Shown piece after piece: positions 1 through 12,400 of a DNA stretch of 64,000 nt; positions within the stretch are counted from its first letter, which is position 1; each line of letters opens with the position of its first letter. Source of the stretch: Siphonodentalium dalli (taxonomy: Eukaryota; Mollusca; Scaphopoda; Gadilida; Siphonodentaliidae); contig CP136064.1 in the NCBI GenBank assembly GCA_032622095.1, positions 41,503,912 to 41,567,911 on the forward strand, given 5' to 3'. The translations under genes were made by a program, and so were the position numbers. The notes under the pieces were generated by a model. That model did not search any database. It was not told the origin of the DNA and worked only from the letters and a program-made list of their open reading frames with translations.

Positions 1-94
1 GGTTAAACAGTTGTAAATGTGTGCCTGTAGTTGGAATTAAATCCATATTCTTTTGAATTTTAACTACAATTTTACAAATTTTATTGACAAGTAG

Positions 95-209
95 ATGTTC
101 ACTGCATTGTTGCGGAAAGTGTCTTTTGAGACACATGTCAGGCTGATTCCCAAACTCAAGCACACTGTTCTTCACGAGAGTGATGCTATTATCAGCATCA
201 TAATTCAGA
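95..209 (+). CDS. TARBP1: Tentative additional TARBP1 exon
   Basis: An open frame after a TAG acceptor at 92-94 reads LLRKVSFETHVRLIPKLK and then an Ile-rich stretch. It ends one base into a codon at a weak donor (GTGTAA, 210). That phase fits an exon beginning at 295, if the acceptor after CTAG (291-294) is used for the next exon. The acceptor has little polypyrimidine tract and the donor is poor, so this may be intron or an exon with other borders. Confidence 0.4.
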
Positions 210-290
210 GTGTAACTTTATGCTGGGTCAGACATAAATGAAAATATATGAGTCAAAATTTTTAAAGTTCTATTTTTTTCTCAATCTTAG

Positions 291-463
291 CTAGCTTTGG
301 ATCTTCTGGTTGAAAGTGAGAGCAGAAATGGAGTGGGATATGTGATCACTAAGAAGATATGCTGCCAATTTATTAAACCAGAGTTGTTTGAACATTCACA
401 CAAATACGTGCCAGTGTTCATTGAGATACTGATATATGGACCTATCCACAAAAAGTATAAAAG
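291..463 (+). CDS. TARBP1: TARBP1 exon (first clear one)
   Basis: The acceptor is TTTTTCTCAATCTTAG at 290, or the AG four bases downstream (start 295). The donor is AAG|GTATAT at 464. It encodes [18 protein letters not shown], then [19 protein letters not shown]. It ends two bases into a codon, completed by the first base of the exon at 1355. This is helical-repeat region. Confidence 0.8.
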
Positions 464-3400
464 GTATATGTATGCTAGTGCTTTGAGGTTAGATCATTTT
501 ATGTGGATTTCTTTCAGGGTTTATTTATAGTTTAGTGAGAATGGTTTTGATTAAAATTCTTGTGACCTCAATTGCAAAACAATGTTCATAACGAAATGTA
601 TCTATCTGATGCTATTGTTCCTGCTAGAAGCTAACCAGAAATAATTGAGTGTACTTGTGTTTTTTAATCAACACCATATATGGGCATGGAAAACATAATC
701 AAGTATGGAAAATATTGTCATGGTTTGAATCATATTTGCACTTCATACATTAGGTCAGTTGTTCAAACTCAGTTAACTATCTGGGAGCCTTCCAGGCCCA
801 GTTCTTGCTACGTTCTTGCTCCATTTTTTCCTCACATATGAGCAAAGCTATGGCCATCTATCAAATATATCGCATGCACAAACACAGCGAAAAGACGCTT
901 GTCTATATCGCATATACCAAACACCTGATCTGAACAGGAGGGATTTTTATAGCTGTTCTTTCTTCTCATTTTTTTTTTTCGAATTAAAGAAAGTTTTCAT
1001 TCATTGTCAATCATGTAGATGTCATCTTCTCTCAAATTTGATTAAAAGCAGCTTAACCCTTTCTATACTAAATACTCAGTGATGTGTAGTTATCTCTAAG
1101 GAAATGTTCAGATAATGTTGTTGAACTTATTATCTGATCATATTTCCCTCCAACAAATAGGACTACTTCTGCACTTTATTACCTGTCGTCTGATAATTTT
1201 TCTTTAACATCCCTCCAGATGAATAATAGACCATTCCAATGTATACTTCTATGACTGGGTGGGAGAATGCATTCAGTATAGAAAGGGTTAATTATACTGA
1301 ATGGCTGTTTTTTTCAATTATTCGGTTATGCTCTCATCCTTTCATTCTTTTCAGACAGCTGCTTGACACGTGTGCTTATATAGAGAGTTTAGGCGACAAA
1401 TGTTCCGTGAATCAAACAAAACAAAAGTAAGTATGTAAGACAATTAGCAAATCCTTAAAGTCTACATGGAAAGTAATGTACTATGGAAGCTGAATATGAC
1501 AGTAATTCTGAGGATAATTTAATTTTGAGAGTAATGACACACCTTGACTCATGACACATATCAAAGGACGAAATATTACCAGAAGTTTCCCAGAATTTCT
1601 ACACTGATGTTCATGGTGTCATATATAAGCCTGTATGTGAGGATTTAATGAATATTCGGGACAAATTATTGCCTGTATATTTATATTTTGTGTAGTTCAG
1701 ATGTCGTGTTTTTATCGAAAGGGGACAACCAGTGTTTCTGGACAATTATAGTTGAATCTTACATTCCGGAAGCAAGTGTGGTGACTGAATAGTAAAATTT
1801 AAGTTAGGCTATTCAAAATAAATTCCTGTGTTCTCAGGCAATTACATATGATAAATTGAATGAGGGAGGGAGGCTTTTTATTTTTTCCAAGATTTCTAGA
1901 AATTAATGGTAATGAACGGGTAATTTTATGGTACAAAATCTTACAATTTTTCAAGAAATGTATAGAATCTATCCTCTAATGCCTTTTAACCAATAATTCT
2001 TCAACAGAAACCCATCTTAATTTCAAATTGGAGAATGATTTTTGAACTCTTTGAAAATTCTGGATAAAATTGCAAATCAATTATTTTTATGAGGCCCTCT
2101 TTTTGGTGATGACTGATGTGGGAGGTGCCTGAGAACACAGTATTTTATTATCCCCCGCCAAATTTAAAATTTGTGGGGGATATAGTAATGTCCGTCCGTC
2201 CGTACCGAATTTGTAAGAGTCATAACTTGAACAAATGTAAACGAATTTCAAAGATTTGTTGTATATGAGTTCACCTGACCAGTATCTAGAACGAGTTCGC
2301 AAACCAGGTCCGGCCGGATATTTTAAGCGGACTTATTGGACTTTGTTTATTTTTTTGTGTGCAAATGGACAACGTCATAGGGCTCATTTCCACAAATGTC
2401 ATCGGATTGCAAAGATTTTTGGAATATGAGTTCACATGACCAGTATCTAGAACGAGTTCGCAAACCAGGTCCGGCCGGATATTTTCAGCAGAGTTATTGG
2501 ACTTTGTTTATTGGTATATTCATTCCCATGACCAGTACCTAAAATGAGTTCGCAAGCCAGGCTCTTTGACTAAATCCCACCTCTTGTTTAGCACATACTG
2601 AGAACGCAAACATTATTGACAATGCACTTCCCCAACTGCACATTTCGGCGGGGGATACCGCCGTCTGCGACTGCTTGTTTATTTTGTCTTAGGATAGGGT
2701 AATTTTTATTTACAATATATTTTGTTTTAGAGTGTCGCAGCAGGATCTGTTTGTTCGAGCAACTGCAATAACCTTTCTCAACAAGCTCAAAAGAACAAAC
2801 ACCGATCACGTGAACTTTGCGAAAAGTTTAATTCCACACATGATGGAGAAATTTCAGATTTTCTCGAAAAACAAGAAACAGAACGCGTATGCAAACTCAA
2901 TTTCTCATCGGAAAAGAAACAGAATTGCTCAGCTGTTTGTACTTCTTTTAGAGTTACTGCCCGAGGTTAGTTATTGTACAAGAAATCCAATCCTAATTAC
3001 TGATACAAAAAAATAGGTTTATAATCACTTATGTGAGGGCTTTTGCTGTAATGCCCTAAATAATCTACTCCTTAACCACAGAAGAATTATGGGTAACTTT
3101 TCAGGATTTAGTCGGAAATATGGCCTGTTGCCATTCATCGGAAAGCCATATTTCCGACTAAATCCTGCAAAATTACCCATAATTCTTCTGTGGTTAAGGA
3201 GTCAATTATTTAGGGCATTACTGTAGTGTTGTCATTATAGTATTGTTATAGTGATGTGTTGGAATTGAGAGTTCATAATACTTAGTATTAAATGGGAACA
3301 AGCCTTGAAATAGTGTGTCTTTCATTTTCAGAGGTCACCAGAGGGTGAATTGAGTGACGTTACCCAGCACAGCGGGCTAGCATCACTAAATTCACCCTGT

Positions 3401-6400
3401 GGGGACCTCGTTCTGCTTAGGCGTCATCTTTTGGGAAGTATCTATAGTCTCAAATTAACATTGTTTTCAGTTACTTTTCCCCTTCTTTTCACTTTCTATA
3501 TCCCCTAATTTGCAGAAGATAAATTGCATAATCAAGGTGTCTAATGGGTGAAGATCTCCAACTTCCACTGGGGAACTTCAATCTGATCCTAGGTCACCCA
3601 TAGATTTTGAGGCCTAAGCAGAATGACGTCCCCAGAGGGTGAATTTGGTGATGCTAGCCCACCATGCGGGATAGAGTCACTAAATTCACCCTCTGTGGAC
3701 CTCATTCTGCAAATCACAGACACACTATTGTAAGGTTTGAATGGGGAAACTAATATTGGTGATTTGATCAATTTGTAGACTGAACATATTGACAGTGGGA
3801 AAACATACTTTTAATTTTCTACTGTAATGTTCCAACTATTTTATAACAGTGGTGTCAATCAGTTGATTCATTCAGTATCATATGCCAACTCTGGTGGTGC
3901 GGACTCTTGTTTTCAATTGGATTGTTTTAGATCCTGCCATGAATTTCTACTCTGGCTACGCCCATAGAGATCATATTCCACCAGTTCAAAACCTGGGAAC
4001 CTTTTGATGTTCTGATGGGGTACTATATAACATTGAAAAAATAACACGGGTAATATATTTCTTAATTAAAGTCTGTTCCGTAATAATGTATTTCACAGTC
4101 AGCAAAGACCCCAGCTCAAGATTTCATTATTTAGCAGATTTCTGTGAGCTGTTTTTGCTTTGCGTCGTTGAACAATCATGAAATTTCCCCAGGTGAACAA
4201 TTCAATGTTTGTCTCAAATATAGGATAAATCGTGTAATCTCGAGCTGAGATCTTCATTTACTTTTAAATAAGAAACAGGTATTAACCAAGAAATATATTA
4301 CCCATATTATTTTGTCAATGTTTTAACCCTTTCAGTGCCAGGTCCGATTTTTGTATCAACCCATATACCCTGTGCCAATGCATTCTCTTATATATGCGAG
4401 TCGACCATAGGTCGCCTCGCATATATAAGAGAATGCATTGGCCTAACAATTTTTCATTATTTTTTACAATTTTTTACAATTTTAATAATTTATTCTTTAA
4501 CAGATTTATTTTGTGTGCCAGGGAATCTCATGTTTTTCATGGGCATCAAAATTATTACTATGAATACTTGGTGATAGTTTTGAGTTATAACATGCCCCTA
4601 AGGTTTTATCCAGTTTGTTTTTATATTCGCTATAGCATGCTTAAGCATACCCAAAAAAAATTAAACCCAAAAAAATATAAAAAAAAATATAAAAAAATAT
4701 ATAAAAAAAATAAGTTGCCAGGTTTGAACTAGTGGAATATACTCTCTACGAAGGTAGCCAGAGTAGAGATTCATGGCATTATCTAGATCCTGGCATTCTC
4801 TCCATAGATTCAAGTGGGAGCCACGTGGCGTATTATGTTTACTGTGCACTTTTCAGAATTAACTCATTATTCCAGGATTGGATAGAAGATTTCTGGAAAC
4901 AAATTTGGAGCATTCTATCAGTAGAGACACAGCCATCAGTTCGGAATCTTTTAGAATGGGCAGCTGTTAGAATCATCAACAAGTACCCACAATTCCTGCA
5001 AAAACTGCTTGTTATCCTGGATAAGGTGAGCAAAATGAGGTATTAAAGTGATGTGAAACACGGCGGTAGGGTGATAACATATAGATGGAGAATAATCTTG
5101 TTCAAAGTAGTTATCTGTACAAATATTATGTCTAAATTGATAACACACAACGTTATTCTTATATATTAATTAAATGCAGTGACTGCCGATGGCGAAATCG
5201 TTTTCGTTAGTTTATCGCCGATAGAAGAGTCCCGATTCGAGTAGTAAATATTTACAATTTAGCGTAGTTCAGACAATGTTTTCTATGGAGTGGTATGGTC
5301 GATTTGCTTGAGATTTTCGGTGATGTTAGTAGAATGCTATATTCCTCCAGTTGACATGGCACCTGAATACTAGATTGTCAGTTTCATTCACCCGAACAAG
5401 TACATAATATGTCTTTAATATAAATAACATAATCAGCCTGGATCAGCTTGAATTATATCATTAACGTGATGGTACACCATTAAATGCCGATTATTAATTG
5501 ACTGAGCTCGGCCTTTCTTGGATGGTATTTACATCTCACTCCCGATTATTAATTGACCGAGCTCGGCCTTTCTTGGATGGTATTTACATCTCACTCCCGA
5601 TTATTAATTGACCGAGCTCGGCCTTTCTTGGATGGTATTTACATCTCACTCCCGATTATTAATTGACCGAGCTCGGCCTTTCTTGGATGGTATTTACATC
5701 CCTCATGATTATTAATTGACCGAGCTCGGCCTTTCTTGGATGGTATTTACATCTCACTCCCGATTATTAATTGACCGAGCTCGGCCTTTCTTGGATGGTA
5801 TTTACATCCCTCATGATTATTAATTGACCGAGCTCGGCCTTTCTTGGATGGTATTTACATCTCACTCCCGATTATTAATTGACCGAGCTCGGCCTTTCTT
5901 GGATGGTATTTACATCCCTCATGATTATTAATTGACCGAGCTCGACCTTTCTTGGATGGTATTTACATCTCACTCCCGATTATTAATTGACCGAGCTCGG
6001 CCTTTCTTGGATGGTATTTACATCTCACTCCTGATTATTAATTGACCGAGCTCGGCTTTTCTTGGATGGTATTTACATCCCTCATGATGAAATTAGCTTT
6101 ACATCTCACTCCTGAATATTAATTGGTAGAAGCAAACAAGGCTCAAAATAATTTTATTTTTACTGCCGGCACCAAATGGATGGTGTTGGCCATTTCAAAA
6201 TAGTGCCTGTCAAATTTTCAGATGTACTGTATGAGACAGTATTTAAATTTCCAAAGGCTTATTATTTGTCAATGATTCGCACATTTTAGTGAGCGTGTGC
6301 TATTACCACTTGGAAAAACCCATGTTATTTTTGTTTTCAAAAGTTCAAAAACTTTACGTCGATTAATAAATACACATGCATAATTATATTCACTCTGAAT

Positions 6401-9400
6401 TGATCTGAAAAAAAAAAAGCACTAATTTTTACTTTCAATGTCCTATTTGGCCATTAGTGGCTCCTTGGATGTACCTAAACAGATACAGATTGTTTCAATA
6501 ATTTGCATTGGACAAAATGTCTGACAGTTATAGAAGTGCACTGGACATAAGCTATTTTTTGTCAGACAATGACCGTGATCGGCCACTTATTTTGAGCCTT
6601 GGAAGCAAACCTACTCCCACTTGGCTAGCTCTCATTTATGATGATATTGTCCATGACGTAGACCACATGGCTATGGAACCACCCCAAAAAGGGTTGACTA
6701 ACTGCAGGTCTATGTAACGTATAACTGAGAACACAAATCCTTCGCCATTAATTGGGATCAGTAGATGTTGTTGGTGTAATACTGCATACATCAGCAATAC
6801 CAACGGTGAAAGTGGTGGTGTTGATCAATAGCCGTATGTTTGATGTCGCAGTTAAATAGAATAAATAGCATAACCATGGCAAGATTACCCAAATTAGTAT
6901 TATTTGAAAATCACATTTGTAAGTAAAGAGCAACCAGCCAAATAGATGATAAATAGAGAATACCTAGCGGCTGCAAGTTCGAGACACGAATGAGATGTTT
7001 CAGATATTCAAACAAAAAACTGTAGGTATTCCTTTTATTATATGCGCCCTATTAACCCTTTACCCAACAGAAGGGCCCTGTGCCAATGCATTCTCTTATA
7101 TATGCGAGTCGACCATAGGTCGCCTCGCATATATAAGAGAATGCATTGGCTTAACACATTAAAAATTATAAAATTGTTAAAGAATGTAAGAAAAAATGGT
7201 AAAAAGTGTTAAAAAAAGATTTTCTTTAGGCCAGTGCATTCTCTTATATATGCGAGGCGACCTATGGTCGACTCGCATATATAAGAGAATGCATTGGCAC
7301 AGGGCATAACTATAACCATCACAATGTGGTCAATGAGCCGGTTCCAATGATATCCATATTTGTATGGTTTTATTGAGACAGGCCCAAGATATTTTAGGCT
7401 GTTGAAGCTTTATTTGGCCGGTTTGTTGGGTAAAGGGTTAAAGCTCAAAGTTGCTAAATTATGTGGCATTTTCACTTTTAATAGTAGAGTACAACAAACT
7501 GAACAATAATTGGAAAGAAACAACTGGTTGACCCATAATTCTAAAAAGCTACAGTGAAATAACGAAAACTACATTAAAATAACAAAAGCTATAGTTAACC
7601 CTTTACCCAACAAACCGGCCAAAAACGCCCAAATAAAGCTTCAACAGCCTAAAATATCTTCGGTATGTCTCAATAACACCATACAAATATGGATATCATT
7701 GGAACCGGTTCATTGATCTCATTGTGATGGTTACAGTTATGCCCTGTACCAATGCATTCTCTTATATATGCGAGTCGACCATAGGTCGCCTCGCATATAT
7801 AAGAGAATGCATTGGCCTAAAAAAAATCTTTTTTTAACACTTTTTACCATTTTTTCTCATAATATTTTCTACATTCTTTTACAATTTGATAATTTTTAAT
7901 ATGTGTTAAGCCAATGCATTCTCTTATATATGCGAGGCGACCTATGGTCGACTCGCATATATAAGAGGATGCATTGGCACAGGGCCGTTCTGTTGGGTAA
8001 AGGGTTAAATAACAAAATCATATTTCACTGTGGCTTCTGTAAGAGATGCATACGATGATCTACGTTTCAGTAATTTTCCGCTATTTAATAGGCATGCATA
8101 TAATAAAAACACATTCTGTTCATTGCATGTATCAAGTTGATGCAAAAACAGTTGAGCATTTAATGATGAACTAAAACATTGTTATAATACTAAAGTAAGA
8201 CCATGCAAAGTCAATTTCCTGTTTCTCAGGCCAAATAATTTTGAAAAGCATGTGGGCTCGCGTATTTATATTTTATTTTTTATAATTTCAGTTTCCCATG
8301 ACGATTACTTCCCAAACAGATATCATAAAAAAATCACCCAGTCAAGTATGACCGACACATTATTTACTGAGATATAACGCATTTAACGAATATTTTGTAC
8401 TGATTAAAACTTTCCCTAACATAAGTTTTCATATATAATAATCTTTGTTTCAGCTCTCGGACTCTAAGGATCAGTCACTGTATTCTGTGATGACCATCAT
8501 GACATTCATTGGGCCAATGCTCTCAGGCAGCCAACAGGTAAATAACAAACTTCTTTCATTAATGTAAATGAACTGGTTGAATTTGAATAGGAGACCCAAG
8601 TCACAACTATTGATAATTTGATATATTAAACCAATTATCTTTGTAATTATATGTTTGTTTGTACTGTGATAAAGTTTTCTCATTAATTTCATGAAATAAT
8701 AACTGGATAACATTAATGGTGCTATAATGTTTTGTGAATCTATTTTAGTTTATTCAACGATAACCAAAATTAAATCTGCATTTACAAATATAATGACATT
8801 TTTTGTCTAAATGCCAGAAATCAACTAGCAACCAGAAGGCTTATTCATATGAAATTTTCAAGTTGTCTCTAAATATTGGAAGCACATTTTTTTAATTTCA
8901 GTTTGATTACTATGAGAGAGCTATAAGGTTCCTGATGCCTTGGAGCTTGGTGCAGCGATTCTACACTCGTATATATGCACAGGGATCACTCATTAAGCTG
9001 TGGAGACAATGCGAGGATCTCAACCTATCTGATATAACTGAACAGTTTAATATTGTCGGCGCATGTGTTGAGTTCAACCTGCATAATAGGTATATAATTT
9101 TATTGTTATGTTTTTGAAGCATGAATTAGTTAATCTCTTTTATTGGCCATCACTTTCATTTTTTTGTGTGTGCAAGCTGTTCTCGCAGTATACAGAGGGT
9201 ATGTAGTGTTTTTGGGTGGATAACGAACATTATGTAATGAGTGAGCGAGAGCTGGCGAGAGTGGCAAATATTTGTCTGATTCACAAATGACATAATTTTC
9301 CATATCAGAAGTCATTGACTGGTCTGATCACTTAACCCTTTCAGTGCCAAGTGCGATTTTTGTATCAACCCATATTTCCTTGATCATTTTTCAAATTTAT

Positions 9401-12400
9401 TGATTATATTAATGTGATACATTGATGGAAAGAGCTCTAAGAGCTCTTTCCATCAATGTATCACATTATTATAATCAATAAATTTGAAAAATGATCAAGG
9501 AAATATGGGTTGACAAAATAATCGCACTTGGCACTGAAAGGGTTAATAAGCCATCTCAGCTTTAAAACATATGCTGAATGTATTAAATCAGAAATCAGTT
9601 GTTTGCGAAAACTTCATGAATAGTTGGCTAAAGTTTAATTATACACAAATATATATTTCTATTTATTATTCACTCAACAGTGATTTATCGAAAAAAATCA
9701 CACTTAAATAAATTTTGATATGATATTAATATGACAGGCATATAGAATTAGCCCGCGATCTGGGATTAACCCTTTCAGTGCCAGGGGCCGATCTTATCGG
9801 CCCTAATTTACGGTCTGTAAAATCGGCCCTAAAAAAAATAAATTTAGATATTTTTGGGTTGAATTTTTTTTGGGGATGCTTAAGCATGCTATAGCGAATT
9901 TAAAAACAAACTGGATAAAACCTTAGGGGCATGTTATAACTCAAAACTATCACCAAGTATTCATAGTAATAATTTTGATGCCCATGAGAAACGTAAGATT
10001 CCCTGGCACTAAACCTACAAAATAAGTCTGTTAAAGAATATAAGAAAAAATTATTAAAATTGTAAAAAATTGTAAAAAATAATAACAAATGATGAAAAAT
10101 TGTTAGGCCAATGCATTCTCTTATATATGCGAGGCGACCTATGGTCGACTCGCATATATAAGAGAATGCATTGGCACAGGGTATATGGGTTTATACAAAA
10201 ATCTGACCTGGCACTGAAAGGGTTAAAGGAAAAGAATCTTTCAAATGATTATTTTTTACTAAATACTCATTGACAAGTAGTTCCCTTAGGAAATGTTCAG
10301 ATAAAAAAATATGTATCTAATTTAGTAAAGAAAGGGTTAACTATCATAAATACTCATAAGTTAACAATTTGGACATTGTCCTGCGTTAATCCTTTCAGTG
10401 CCAAGTCCGATTTTTGTATCAACCCATATACCCTGTGCCAATGCATTCTCTTATATATGCGAGTCGACCATAGGTCGCCTCGCATATATAAAAGAATGCA
10501 TTGGCCTAACAATTTTTCATCATTTGTTATTATTTTTTACAATTTTAATAATTTGTTCTTATATTCTATAATCCACAGTCCATTTGTGTGTGAGATGTGA
10601 GTAACAGCATAGACTATAATATTCTATGATACAAATCGTCTGAATAATTTTGGAATAAAACATCAAGCTCAAGCACAAAACATCTAAAACCCTGTTACGA
10701 AATGCCAAAGGGTATTAAAATGTCATGAAATATCCATGAACCATGGTACAAAACGTCCAACAGGCTGCTAAAAGTGACATAAGTTTTGTGTATAAAAAGT
10801 GTACCAAGGATACAGTAATGTAAATTATTTATGGTGTCATGCATACGAATATTACTTATAAACTACCTGAGGCAAACCAGGGTCATTAGATTATACATTA
10901 GTCTTTTGTAAATTTCTTGGAAATTTATGACTGATGATTTTTTTCACTAACCTTTCCAGCAATGCAACAAAGAACATAGAAAAGTTGCTGTCACACTTTT
11001 TCTTCTCAAAGTTTGATGCCAAGAAAGATTTCAGTTTTGAGGTTTGTTGATCCAAAAAAGAAATATATTATAAAGTCTCTCTGAAACAAGAGATTAACAA
11101 TTTCATGATGTTTTGAGAAATTGCTAGATGTAACTTTAGCCTCCCATATGTTGGCTCATGGCTTAACCCTTTGATGATGGGAGCTACGCTGGTGCAGCAT
11201 TAAAGATCCTGTGCCAGTGCAATCTCTTACATATGCGAGTCTCCCTGTGGGAACCTCGCATATATAAGAGAATGCACTGGCTTAAAAGGTCAATGTAAAT
11301 ATTGTTAGGCTAATGTATTCTCTTATATATGCAAGGCTCCCTATGGGAAGCTACAATCATGGAAGGGTTAACCATGCTGTTTGTCTTGACTGTTTCCACA
11401 TGGGAGTGTTGTTAAAACGAGTAAAATATAAATTAAAAATATATAAGTTTAAATCGAGCGGGCCACTTTAAAAAATGCATAGCTATACAACACATACATA
11501 ACAGGGGAGTTTACTTTTTCAGATGCCTCCTCACTTCTAATGACCATAATTCACAAATGCCTGAACCGATTCTTAAAATTCCAATGCCAATCAATCGAAT
11601 AAAAGCTATATTTCCCTATTATATAGGGTCCAACGAAGCTTCGAGATTCGATTCTATTCGAAAGCGGTCGGGCGGTTCGGGATATTTTGAATCGTTATAT
11701 GCAAGTCCTTTATCACCGGAAATAGACTGCATTATCTATAACTCAATGCTCATATATATATATATATATTGGCCTCCCAGTCCCAATGATGGTTACTTGA
11801 GGAAGGTCGGTGCAACTTGTGCAACGTGCAGGTATGTCTGTGATGGTTCACGTGTTCATCACGGTTGTACCGTAATTGTAGCGCACACGGTTTCCTCCAC
11901 CACATAAAACCAGCAATATGGGATACTATAGTTCCTGTAATCCCCTTGGCGTATGCGCCATTCCCAAGTCATGATGCGCAATATTGATATCGCGCTTGCC
12001 TGCTGTGCGCGACAGGGTGAAGCATACATGTGCAGAAGAATTTGCATTGACTCGAATCAGACTCCATTGACTCCAAAGTTCCAAACTGCTTACTTTTCAC
12101 GAACTTCAATCACCCATGATGTGCCATTGTCATATATTTAACTGTTTTAAACTGTGATTAAATATTATCATGTCATATAAATTAAGTTTAATGAACCTCC
12201 TTCGTAATCTGAGTTATCTCACTGACGTTATAAAATCATCGGACATTTGCCCCCATTTTTGCTCGTACATGTACCTCCCACTGATCGGAACCGCGAATCT
12301 ACTGTTTGAAAAAGATTCGATTCGAGATTCGTTTCGATTTCGAATCATTATCATGATTCGATTCGAGATTAGATTTGATGTTGAAATTGCCGATTCATCC

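Noticed and set aside
4732-4875. Upstream extension of the TARBP1 exon (frame open from 4732, acceptor at 4856)
   Set aside because: The acceptor at 4856 would leave one extra base and break phase with the exon ending at 2965. The AG at 4875 fits phase 0.
5489-6087. CRISPR-like array
   Set aside because: Uniform minisatellite without spacers in an intron.
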